64,000 nt of DNA from Gigantopelta aegis (lineage: Eukaryota > Mollusca > Gastropoda > Neomphalida > Peltospiridae): assembly GCF_016097555.1 (NCBI RefSeq), contig NC_054702.1, positions 103,050,017 through 103,114,016 of the forward strand, read 5' to 3'. The notes beneath the pieces were generated by a model, which had not been told where the DNA came from, did not search any database, and worked only from the letters and a program-made list of their open reading frames with translations. This document shows, piece by piece, positions 23,601 through 35,600 of the stretch. The position numbers and the translations under genes are program-made. Position 1 is the first letter of the stretch, and each line of letters begins with the position of its first letter.

Positions 23601-25190
23601 TGCTTGCATCTTCCAATGCCTAACGGCCGTGGTATTATCCTGTCAGTGGGATGGTGCATATAAAGGTGGATTACAATATAACTAGCCCCTCCAATTGCTT
23701 GCATCTTCCAATGCCTAAAGGCCGTGGTATTATCCTGTCAGTGGGATGGTGCATATAAAGGTGGATTACAATATAACTAGCCCCTCCAATTGCTTGCATC
23801 TTCCAATGCCTAACGGCCTGGTATTATCCTGTCAGTGGGATGGTGCATATAAAGGTGGATTACAATATAACTAGCCCCTCCAATTGCTTGCATCTTCCAA
23901 TGCCTAAAGGCCGTGGTATTATCCTGTCAGTGGGATGGTGCATATAAAGGTGGATTACAATATAACTAGCCCCTCCAATTGCTTGCATCTTCCAATGCCT
24001 AAAGGCCGTGGTATTATCCTGTCAGTGGGATGGTGCGTATAAAGGTGGATTACAATATAACTAGCCCCTCCAATTGCTTGCATCTTCCAATGCCTAAAGG
24101 CCTGGTATTATCCTGTCAGTGGGATGGTGCATATAAAGGTGGATTACAATATAACTAGCCCCTCCAATTGCTTGCATCTTCCAAGGCCTAAAGGCCTGGT
24201 ATTATCCTGTCAGTGGGATGGTGCATATAAAGGTGGATTACAATATAACTAGCCCCTCCAATTGCTTGCATCTTCCAAGGCCTAAAGGCCTGGTATTATC
24301 CTGTCAGTGGGATGGTGCATATAAAGGTGGATTACAATATAACTAACCCCTCCAATTGCTTGCATCTTCCAATGCCTAAAGGCCTGGTATTATCCTGTCA
24401 GTGGGATGGTGCATATAAAGGTGGATTACAATATAACTAGCCCCTCCAATTGCTTGCATCTTCCAATGCCTAACGGCCGTGGTATTATCCTGTCAGTGGG
24501 ATGGTGCATATAAAGGTGGATTACAATATAACTAGCCCCTCCAATTGCTTGCATCTTCCAATGCCTAAAGGCCGTGGTATTATCCTGTCAGTGGGATGGT
24601 GCATATAAAGGTGGATTACAATATAACTAGCCCCTCCAATTGCTTGCATCTTCCAATGCCTAACGGCCGTGGTATTATCCTGTCAGTGGGATGGTGCATA
24701 TAAAGGTGGATTACAATATAACTAGCCCCTCCAATTGCTTGCATCTTCCAAGGCCTAAAGGCCGTGGTATTAGGCCGTGGTATTATCCTGTCAGTGGGAT
24801 GGTGCATATAAAGGTGGATTACAATATAACTAGCCCCTCCAATTGCTTGCATCTTCCAATGCCTAAAGGCTGTGGTATTATCCTGTCAGTGGGATGGTGC
24901 ACATAAAGGTGGATTACAATATAACTAGCCCCTCCAATTGCTTGCATCTTCCAATGCCTAACGGCCGTGGTATTATCCTGTCAGTGGGATGGTGCATATA
25001 AAGGTGGATTACAATATAACTAGCCCCTCCAATTGCTTGCATCTTCCAATGCCTAAAGGCCGTGGTATTATCCTGTCAGTGGGATGGTGCATATAAAGGT
25101 GGATTACAATATAACTAGCCCCTCCAATTGCTTGCATCTTCCAATGCCTAACGGCCTGGTATTATACTGTCAGTGGGATGGTGCATATAA
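20621..25190. repeat. 95-bp satellite array, about 48 units, partly SINE-derived
   Basis: Tandem head-to-tail units of 94/95 bp, starting AAAGGTGGATTACAATATAA and ending GGGATGGTGCATAT. The last ~40 bp of every unit (GGCCGTGGTATTATCCTGTC and on to GATGGTGCATATAAA) match the central block of the family A SINE, with a 5-base deletion. At the right end the last unit passes without a break into further SINE sequence (AAAAGATCCTTTGATACTAA). Units differ at a handful of fixed sites (CAATG/CAAGG/CTATG; TAAAGG/TAACGG; GGCCGTGG/GGCCTGG; CTGTCAG/CTATCAG; GCATAT/GCGTAT). Irregular units occur near 21260 and 24765. No real coding sequence. Confidence 0.97.
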
Positions 25191-25230
25191 AAGATCCTTT
25201 GATACTAATGGAAAAATGTACAACAGTTAC
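25183..25230 (+). mobile_element. SINE remnant at the array's right edge
   Basis: GATGGTGCATATAAAAGATC and ACTAATGGAAAAATGTA continue the SINE central block beyond the last satellite unit. Confidence 0.75.
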
Positions 25231-25785
25231 TTAAATAATTTTGGCCTCAAAATTGATGACCATAAATGTTGCCATAATCTATAAAACACAAAACATATAT
25301 TGGCGAATAACACATTTTATTAAAAGTTACACTAAAAGTGGTACATTTTAAGTTGCAATGAAAAAAATTAATAATAATAAAATTACTAAAAATTCTAGAC
25401 TTATTTTTACAATTGAAAATAAAATAAATTTTGGCACTGAGCAAAAATCATACAATAATACCAAAGGCCACACTAATTACTCATTGGAATACATGAGACT
25501 ATATCACAGACTGCAACCCAGTAGGAATGCTGTGTCATCGTTAATACGTCTGTGAAAATGTGTACAGATGAGAAAATAAAACAAAATATTTTTATTATTA
25601 AAATATAATAAATGGATGACAACTAATGGTAACCTACCTTTCGATCTTTGCATGTGACTGATTTTGTGATCATGTAATACTTCTAAAAATGTATTTTGTT
25701 CAAATGAACGGATGGTTTCTTTGATCGAAAGAATAAGCGTTATCCCTTTTGTTGGTGGAAGCATAAAAGGTAGAAAACAAGGGGT
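25231..25785. other. AT-rich spacer, nothing recognised
   Basis: No gene or repeat identified between the satellite and the next SINE. Confidence 0.5.
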
Positions 25786-25789
25786 TTTT

Positions 25790-26028
25790 TTTATGACACC
25801 ACTAGAGCACATTGATTTATTAATCGTTTATTGGATGTCAAATATTTTTTAATTTTGACATATAGTCTTAGAGGAAATATTTTCTCATTTGTAGGAAGGG
25901 ATTTTTTTATATGTACCATCCCACAGACAGGATAGCACAGAGCACGGCCTTTGATACCACTGGTTGGACAGAGAAATAGCCCAATGGGCCCGCTGATGGA
26001 GATTGATCCTAGTTACGTCCCGCCTCTA
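25790..26028 (-). mobile_element. SINE, family A, diverged
   Basis: Tail GACACCACTAGAGCACATTG, central block GGATAGCACAG, and a partly deleted head ending TACGTCCCGCC. Confidence 0.75.
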
Positions 26029-26199
26029 CATGACTAGAATGAAACAATGAATCATCAAACAACTCACACCTGTGTACAGTTATAAAACTAAAATAACATG
26101 ATATCACAATATGCTATCAATTACCATGAGAATTGTAATTTTTCAGTCTTACTATTTTAATTTTCTAGTGAATAGTATTATACCCAAAAAGACATTATT

Positions 26200-26290
26200 C
26201 AAGTATAATACATAATATATATATACATAATACATAATATATATATATACATAATACATAATATACATATATATATATGTATATGAAAGC
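26200..26290. repeat. AT-rich ATATATAC tandem repeat
   Basis: Repeated ATACATAATATATATA units downstream of the SLC35F6-like stop codon. Confidence 0.8.
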
Positions 26291-26400
26291 TTTAATATAT
26301 ATGGAAGATATTAATAATATAACATTATACATAAATGAGATATATACATGGATGAAATATGGACTCTGATGAAATGTTATCTAAAAACAATAGATCACAG

Positions 26401-26630
26401 TTAAGAGTAGGAGGGTTCGACTTCGTCATGGTCAATTAATCGTGAGTGTTCATCAAAAGACTGGTACGACTCCTCAAAGTCGCCCCTCTGTATGTGTTTA
26501 GGGGAGGGAACTGTGATGGTGGTGTCAACCGGTTTCAGCTCTTCCAGTTTCCTCAGGCAGTGAATCCACGACAGGTCCACCAGCTGGTTGTACAGGGCCG
26601 TGCCAATCAGGAGAAACAGAAACCCATCCA
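26401..26630 (-). CDS. SLC35F6: SLC35F6-like exon 13 (last)
   Basis: DGFLFLLIGTALYNQL closes the last helix. A hydrophilic C-tail of about 55 residues follows, with EESYQSFDEHSRLIDHDEVE, then TAA. The EHSRLI stretch resembles an acidic dileucine-type sorting signal, which would fit a lysosomal protein; that is inference. Confidence 0.9.
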
Positions 26631-29600
26631 CTGCAAACACACATGTACACACGTAAGTAGCGGACATCTCATCACATTTCAAACATTGCCTATATGCATA
26701 TCACAATATTTCACACGCACCATCGTTGCATTCCCATGTCATTAAATTCATGTGAATCGCGAATCGGTTACTTGGTGTACTGTGAATCGGCGAAGCCGTT
26801 CTCACATAGGTTTGCGGATGATTTTTTTGTTCATACCCAGATGAACGTAAAAGAAATAACAGACAATACTTATAATTAAATTTGAATAATACTAAAACTT
26901 CATACTTTATTTTAAATTAATTTTGGTCCATAAACAATAATGCTCAATAAAACAACTTGCCCATATAAAATGACATCATTAGATATGAAATCCCGGATGA
27001 CGTAATTTTTACGTTCATTGAGAAATGAACAAACTCCCATTGCTACATCTGGACCAATGGGATGATGTTATGTTGTAATGAAGGTAATGGAAATATAATT
27101 ATTACATTTTAAAATAAAGTTGCTAACTTTGGGACCATAGGAACTTTATTCCTTATTATTACACTACAATATTTCACACAAACTTTCATTAAATGATTTA
27201 TTTAACTTTAAATTCATGTGAAATGCAAATTGGTCGTGTGATGTTACATTTTAAAATTAAAGTTGCAAACTTTGGGACCATAAGATCTTTATTCATTATT
27301 ATCATATTACAATATTTCACACGAACTGTCGTTGCATTCGCATGTCATTAAATGACTTATGTAACTTTAAATTCATGTGAATCACGAATCGGTTACTTGG
27401 TGAACCATTACATTTTAAAATTAAAAGTTGCAAACTTCAGAACCACTGGAACTTTATTCATTTATTATCAGTAGCCAAATTAAAAAATACTATTTCATTG
27501 CAAAATCAGTTAATTTAAAATTCATTTGCAGGGCTCACAGTGGAACAAATTTAGTTTTAGCCAGTTTTCAGATACATGTATGTAGAGTACTTTGAAAATA
27601 ATTAAATTGTAGATAATTTTAATTAATATTTTATTAGCCAATGACTAAATGTTGTTACCAATTTGTGTAAAAATTAGCAGCTGGCTATTTGGCAATAGAC
27701 AGGGTGAGATCTGCATTCAAAACATCTGTATAGCACAGAATAGTACATGTCTCTTAGGATTATGTCACTCAGGCACAAAAGGATAATGATACATAACAAA
27801 CTACTTTACCTTGCAAAAGCCCATAACTTTTATCAAAGGGTTCTCCAAAATTCTGTAATAAAAATGTTATCCAGTAATAAAGACATGCAATAAAATTATT
27901 ATATATAAATAATTTCAAAAGTATCATGTACACAACAGAGACAAAAGAAAATTGACATTAACATGTTACAGTCAGTCAGATAAAACTTTTAACACTGCTC
28001 TGCTATATCAGTTATAGTCAGAAGTAAAGTCATTGGTTTTGTTTGAAGAACAAAACAAAATCGGGGCAAAGCAAAAGAAAGAAAGAAAGGTTTGATTTAA
28101 CGACGCACTCAACATATTTTATTTTCGGTTATATGGCGTCAGACATATGGTTAAGGACCACACAGATATTGAGGGAGGAAACCTGCTGTCGCCACTTCAT
28201 GGGCTACTCTTTTCGATTAGCAGCAAGGGATCTTTTATATGTACCATCTCATAGGCAGGATAGCACATACCATGGCCTTTGATGCACCAGTCATGGTACA
28301 CTGGCTGGAGTGAAATAGCCCAATGGACCCACTGACGGGGATCGATCCCAAACCAACCACGCATCAAGCGAGAGCTTTACTATTGGGCTATGTCTCGCCC
28401 CCGGGGCAGAGCAGTGAAGACAAACGACACATCCTTAGTGCAAACAAACGCCACATCCTTAGTTCAGACAAACACCATATCATTAGTTCAGACAAACACC
28501 ACATCCTTAGTTCTGACAAATGCCACATCCTTAGTTCTGACAAATGCCACATCCTTAGTTCTGACAAACGCCACATCCTTAGTTCAGACAAACGGCTCAT
28601 CTTTCAGACAAATGCCACATCCTTAGTTCTGACAAACGCCACATCCTTAGTTCTGACAAACGCCACATCCTTAGTGCAGACAAACGCCACATCCTTACTT
28701 AGACAAACGCCACATCCTTACTTCAGACAAATGCCACATCCTTAGTTCTGACAAACGCCACATCCTTAGTTCAGAAAATGCCACATCCTTAGTTCAGACA
28801 AATGCCACATCCTTACTTCAGACAAACGCCACATCCTTAGTTCTGACAAACGCCACATCCTTACTTCAGACAAACACCACATCCTTAGTTCAGACAAATG
28901 ACACATCCTTAGTTCAGGCAAACGCCACATCCTTACTTCAGACAAACGCCACATCCTTAGTGCAGACAAATGCCACATCCTTACTTCAGACAAACGCCAC
29001 ATCCTTACTTCAGACAAACACCACATCCTTACTTCAGACAAACGCCATATCCTTACTTCAGACAAACACCACATCCGTAATCCTATCAAGCAGAGATTTA
29101 TCCTGGATTATTTACTAGGGTCCCATTGACAATGGGATTGGGAAAATTAGAGTGAGTAAGTCATATTTGGAATATTTTGTCAGGCCACTGAATGATGCAG
29201 TTAAATTAATTTATTACTACAGACATAATAAAATATATATTAGGAAGTTTTAGTACAGATATCGGCAATTTTCAGTGCCACTTTCTTTTGGGAAGGGGCT
29301 TAGGTTCAGACCCACAGAATTTCTGAATAAGCCACATGTACTTATGCTTATAAAAACATGATTGTGACCCACTAAACAATGTCACTTTGACCTATGAATG
29401 TCACAGTGACCTGAAGAATGTTACAAGGTTGTACCCAATAATGTTAGTAACCTAGTGAATAATATCAGTGGTTTACTCAATAATGTTAGCAACTTACAGT
29501 GTTAGTTACCTACTGATTGAGGTACTGATGACCTATAATGTTAGCAACTTACAGTGTTAGTTACCTACTGATTGAGGTACTGATGACCTATAATGTTAGC

Positions 29601-32600
29601 AACTTACAGTGTTAGTTACCTACTGATTGAGGTACTGATGACCTATAATGTTAGCAACTTACAGTGTTAGTTACCTACTGATTGAGGTACTGATGACCTA
29701 TAAATTAGATCATACAGTTAATTCATTTCAACTTATTTTCGTGCTTATATCCAATTAAGGTTCAAGCATGCTGTCCTGGGCACACACCTCAGTTATCTGG
29801 GCTGTATGTCCGGGACAGTGGGTTAGCTGTTAGTTGGTTAGTGGTTAGTGAGGGAAGAGGGTGTAGTGGCCTTACACCTACCCATTGAGCCCTTAAGAAC
29901 TCGCTCTGTGTTGGAGCCGGTACTGGCCTGCGAACCCTGTACCTACCAGCCTGTAGTCCGATGGTTTAACCACTGCACCACAGAGGTTTGAGAAAGACAC
30001 TAGTCATCATAGAAGCTTTGGCTAGTGCTCTTTGTATTATAGGATATTCCACTAGTACAGACCAAACCACTAGCTGGGACAGAGCTAGTGCATTTGTCGA
30101 ACCCTGGATCACATATAGAACTAATTCTGGGGGACGGGAAAACAATGCTAAAAACATTTATGCAAAAGTATTTTTTAATTACTAAAACAGTTAGTTTAAC
30201 CTTTACAAACATACTTAAAGGTTCAAACAGAAATCCAGTCAAATGCTGGTATTTCCATCTTGGAGTGACTGACCTAAATAGCTCAAGATACATGTACCAG
30301 AGGCTCAAGATAAGCAAAACAGTTGGTGAAATGTATAGCATGGGACGATGTTTGACAGTATTTACAGAAAGTAATACCTTATCAAAGGCATAATACGTCA
30401 CAAGATCAGCTGCCCATACCAGAATAGTTCTGCAGGCATCAATCAATGTCCTATGAACGGCTGGAAACAGAATATAAAAAAAGATTAAATTAAATTAAAT
30501 TTTAATGAAAAACAAAATGGTAAAACATTTTTGGGCATAAGTAAGATGTTATCTGAAGCTTCTATCAAGGACTTGTTAACAGCCAATAAAGTTGTTTAAA
30601 AATGTAAAATAACACTAACCAGTCATTTTGTAATGGTAAATCAAAGTTTGTTTGAAAAACATAAAATACATGTAACAGTAGATCTTTTAGATAATTTAGA
30701 AAACCAAAATGACACCAAATATGTCAGAGATTAGCAAGAGGCAACCAAATGTAGTTTCAAACAAGAGGCCTATAGAGCTCCACTATTTTATTTTCATTGA
30801 TGTCAATTCATTAATGTGTAATGTGTAATCTAATGTTAAATTGTTTTGATTTAATAGAAATTCAAAAATTCAAAAAGTCTACCTAGTAATTTGAAAAGAT
30901 TGTCCCAGAGAATCATAGTACAAAGTTATCTATCCAATCAAAACTCTAGAAGTTAGACTTTTAAATTTTCAGTTTAAATTTTGTTTAATTAATAAAAATT
31001 ATTTAAAGAAAAAGTTGACAAATGTATGGATGGACCGACAGACGCTAAACAAATTGTTATTAGAAAAGCTCTGCTGATGAGCATCAAAGCAGAGCTATAA
31101 AGTGAAACTCAATCCGACCTGTGAGAGACTTAGTGACCGACAATCCGAAGTAGTTGTAGAATGCTATGGAAACGAGGTAGAGAAGACAGAAGATGAGCAG
31201 TTTGCTGCTGTTGGCGATCTGGTAGAGAGCGTCTAAACTGTTCTCATAGCTGTCGTTCACTTGGGGACCGGGGATGAAGTACATGGCTGGTAGAACAGCC
31301 TGGAAATAAAACAGCTTTTCTTTTGACTTCAAACATAAGGGCCCTCGGCATTAGTTTGTTTTTTTGTTTTTTATTTAACGACGCCACTAGAGCACATTGA
31401 TTTTTAATCTTATCATCGGCTATTGGACGTCAAACATATGGTCATTCTGACACTGTTTTTAGAGGAAACCCGCTGTCGCCACATAGGCTACTCTTTTTAA
31501 CGACAGGCAGCAAGGGATCTTTTATTTGTGCTTCCCACAGGCAGGATAGCACAAACCATGGCCTTTGTTGAACCAGTTATGGATCACTGGTCGGTGCAAG
31601 TGGTTTACACCTACCCATTGAGCCTTGCGGAGCACTCACTCAGGGTTTGGAGTCGGTATCTGGATTAAAAATCCCATGCCTCGACTGGGATCCGAACCCA
31701 GTACCTACCAGCCTGTAGACCGATGGCCTGCCACGACGCCACCGAGGCCGGTCTCGGATTTAGATGCTTCATTCTAGTCATGTAGTGGTGGGACATAGCC
31801 CAGTGGTAATGTGCTTGCCTGGTGTGCGGTCAGTCTATGATCAATCCCCATAGGTGGGCCCAATGGGATATTTTTCTTTCCAACCAATACATCACAACTG
31901 GTATATCAAAGGCTATGGTATGTGATATCATGTCTGTGGGATGGTGCATATAAAAGATCCCTTGCTACTAATGGAACAAATGTAGCATGTTTCCTATCTA
32001 ACACTAAATGTCAGAATTATCAAATGCTTGACATCCAATAGCTGATGATAAATAAATCAATATGCTCTAGTGGTGATGCTAAACAAGACAAAGTTTAACT
32101 TTTCAAACATAAGAGGGTCAGGATCTTGGTGGTTTGTAGGATCAAATCACCTCAGCCAAACAATTGGGTTTTTGCAGCCCTAACCAGTTTCTGATGACTC
32201 ATTTAACAAAGGCTGTGGTATGTGCTGTCCTGTCTGTGGGAAACTGCATATAAAATATACCTTGCTACCAAAGGAATGTAGTGCATTTTCTCCTAAGCCT
32301 GTGTGTCAAAATTGCCACATGCTTAATTAATCAACGTGCCCTTGAGGTGTTGTTAAGCAAATTTATCTTTTTTATAATTGCTATAAATGAAGTAAACTTT
32401 ACTAAAAACAAACATTTAAAAAACATAAAGATAATAATATTCAAATGCCAAATACTGTACTTACCAAAGACATTGTGAGAAATCCAAAAGTTCCTTCCAT
32501 TCCAACAACTTGTAAAGGGTTAAAGTTTCTGCTTTTCAGAAATAATTCTTCTATTACCATTTGGCTGGCACTAACCAGTTGACTTCCAATAATAAGGGCA

Positions 32601-35600
32601 ATTCCTAAAGTTGTAAATACCAGGTGACTTTTTCATATTTGTATACATTGTAGTTAAATTAAATTTTTCAATATTGTTAATAAAACAAATTTTTCATTAC
32701 TAAATTCAATCTGATGCAGATGGCACAAAAACATGTTTTGTAACCAATTTCATATGTATTTTAGGCATGTTGAAGATACACAAAATTCATATTAGGATTT
32801 ATGTTTTGAACCAAAATGATATACAGCATAAACAAATGTAAAATTAATCCTACATAAATTATTAATTATCAAATAAAAATAACAAAAACAAAATTGTAAT
32901 GATCAATGTTAACAATACTAAATAAAGTAAAACAGGAATCTTTTACTTCTTTTTAAAAATTTTAATTAGTTACGGTATGACTTATAGTTTTAATTAAACA
33001 ACCTAAAACAAAACCTGTTGATATATCACAGATGCCTTTTTAAAGACTTTTATATGGTAAGGAAGGAAGGAAATGGTTTATTTAACGACGCACTCAACAC
33101 ATTTTATTTACAGTTATATGGCGTCGGACATATGGTTAAGGACCACACAGATATTGAGGGAGGAAACCCGCTGTTTCCACTTCATGGACTACTCTTTTCG
33201 ATTAGGAGCAAGGGATCTTTTATATGCATCATCCCATAGACAGGATAGCACATACCATGGCCTTTGAGGTACCAGTTGTGGTGCACTAGCTGGAACAAGA
33301 CTTTTATAAGGGAGACTGTAAGAGTTGCACACACCAGAATATGGTCAAAGGCCGTGGTATGTGCTTTTCTGTCTGTGGAAAAGTGCATATAAAAGATCCC
33401 TTGCTGCATTAGGAAAATGTAGCAGGTTTCCTCTGTTGACTACGTCAGAATTACCAAATGTTTGACATCCAATAACCAATGATTAATTAATCAATGTGCT
33501 CTAGTGGTGTTGTTAAACAAAACAAATGTTAACTTTAACACCTGACTAAGGCATGGCTTATGGATATATGAAATTAACAAAATGCTCTTGGTATCTGGAG
33601 CGATGTACCAACTACATTTAATACAATAGCCTTGGTTACCTAGCAATGTGTGTGAGGCGCTTGTGCCGTGATGATTCTGGAAGACACTAGAACATCCAAC
33701 CAGCACCAAGCCCAGCATGGTGACGATCATCCCTAGCCAGTGAATAGCTTGCAGTTTTCTTTTCAGAAATATTTTCTGCAAACAGCAACACAACCTTAAA
33801 CAAGTCAGGTGTCTGTTATACTTATAGAATTAAATTACAAAATGATGGCACAATTCATTACAAAAGTCTAAAATAATTTCCTCAGGAATTGTTTGACACT
33901 TTTGGAGCATTTTAAAATAAAAGATTAAATCAGTTACTCAACATGTATACATATGAATTTAATGTATTGTATTTTACTAATCAAATCTGTTATGACATCT
34001 CAAAGAATGTTTTGGAATTACTTTTTATGGAACTGAAAGAAAGAAACAAAGAAGTGTTTTATTTTTACACTCAACACATTTTAATTATGGTTTTATGGCA
34101 TCTGATTTCATGGATTTAAAAACCTTGTTATCACAGCACTGGAATTTCACTATTTCACTGAGGCATGTTGCATATTTATTTATAGTTTCTTTGAATTACA
34201 TTTAAACAAAATAATTTAAATAGTTTAATGATCTAATGTCAATGTAAAAATGAAATGTAAAAACATACAGAAAGAATTCCAGCAAATATTATGATGGATC
34301 CCCGTAACATCTGCCAGACAGAAGCATCAACATACAGAAGACCAATACCTAGACACGTAGAAAACAAACAAGTAACGAAACTATATGGTTCCACACCACC
34401 ATTAATTACTCCAAGCAATTCAATTTCTATGTTAGAATATATTGTGTGACAAATACAGCACTGTCGAGGGTCACGTGACTACTAATTTTAGTGAGTGGTC
34501 TCAATTGACAAGTACTGTGTAAAAAATCAACAATTGGTTAACCACGAAATTTTTCAGTTAGCCACCCTCATGCCAGAGCATTGTCTTGTGTTGCTGTTAC
34601 ACAAGTGGCTGTATACCACTTGCACAGTTGTTATCAGTTAGTACTACTTATAACAACTAATTTCAAACCAATGGGTTATTTAAATACTACAGAGGTCAAC
34701 CTACTTGTAATGATCAAAGACAGATTTCAAAAGGCATATCAGAATTTTGTATTTCCTAAACCAGTCTATATTAAGCTGCTACAACAAGGAACAACACACC
34801 AAATGGTGGTATGGTGCTTATAGTACAAGACATTATAAACAGTTACAGAAACATTTGGGAAAATTATCTTTTTAAGAAAGAAATGCTAGGCTGGGCTCAC
34901 ATCAGAAATTATTTTCCGTCAACCATTTTCACACTTATGGGGCAAAATTTACAAAGCCTGTTTTATGTCTTATATTCATGTAACTATATGTATATACAGT
35001 TGAGCACAGGTGTGTCGAACTTAAGCAAGTCAATATATCGCTTGTGACGATATGACTGGTCGGTCCCAGCTAAAACATGGGTAGCTATCAGGTTTTTATC
35101 TCAGTTGAGTCAATACATTTGAATCGATATTAGGTTTGTGTCAATGTAGACTTTTATACGGAAAAATGTTTCTATGTGTCGATATTTATATTATGTTAAA
35201 ATAAATAAAATATTTAAAAAGGTAGGTATGAATTGCGCGATCTGAAATCAATGCTGTACCAGTATTGTGAGCATGTAACCAAACATAAAAAAGTTGCCAA
35301 CATTTGACTGTAAACACATGATTTGTACATGTAGTTACTGTAATAGATCATGTGTAAGATGAACAAATAAAATTACCTAAACCATTGAACAAGGTACTAA
35401 AATTGTCTTATCGAGCTTAAAAAAACACCGCTAGCAGACAACAATTGTTAAAGAATGCAAATAGTCATGTGACTTGTGGCTTTGAGAAATCGTGGACTTA
35501 GGCCGATCGTTGCGAAGTCTGGGAGTTTCTAGGCCGATCGTTGCCAAGTCTGGGAGTTTCAGTGATCAAGAAACAGTATGGAAATCGTCAAGAATTTTGA

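Noticed and set aside
20621-25190. CRISPR-like array
   Set aside because: Units are tandem with no unique spacers, 95 bp long and partly SINE-derived; the context is animal nuclear DNA.
28418-29088. Repeat protein gene (open frames with RMWRLSEL or TNATSLVL units)
   Set aside because: The 24-bp period keeps all frames open. There is no start or splice context, and the array is a minisatellite.
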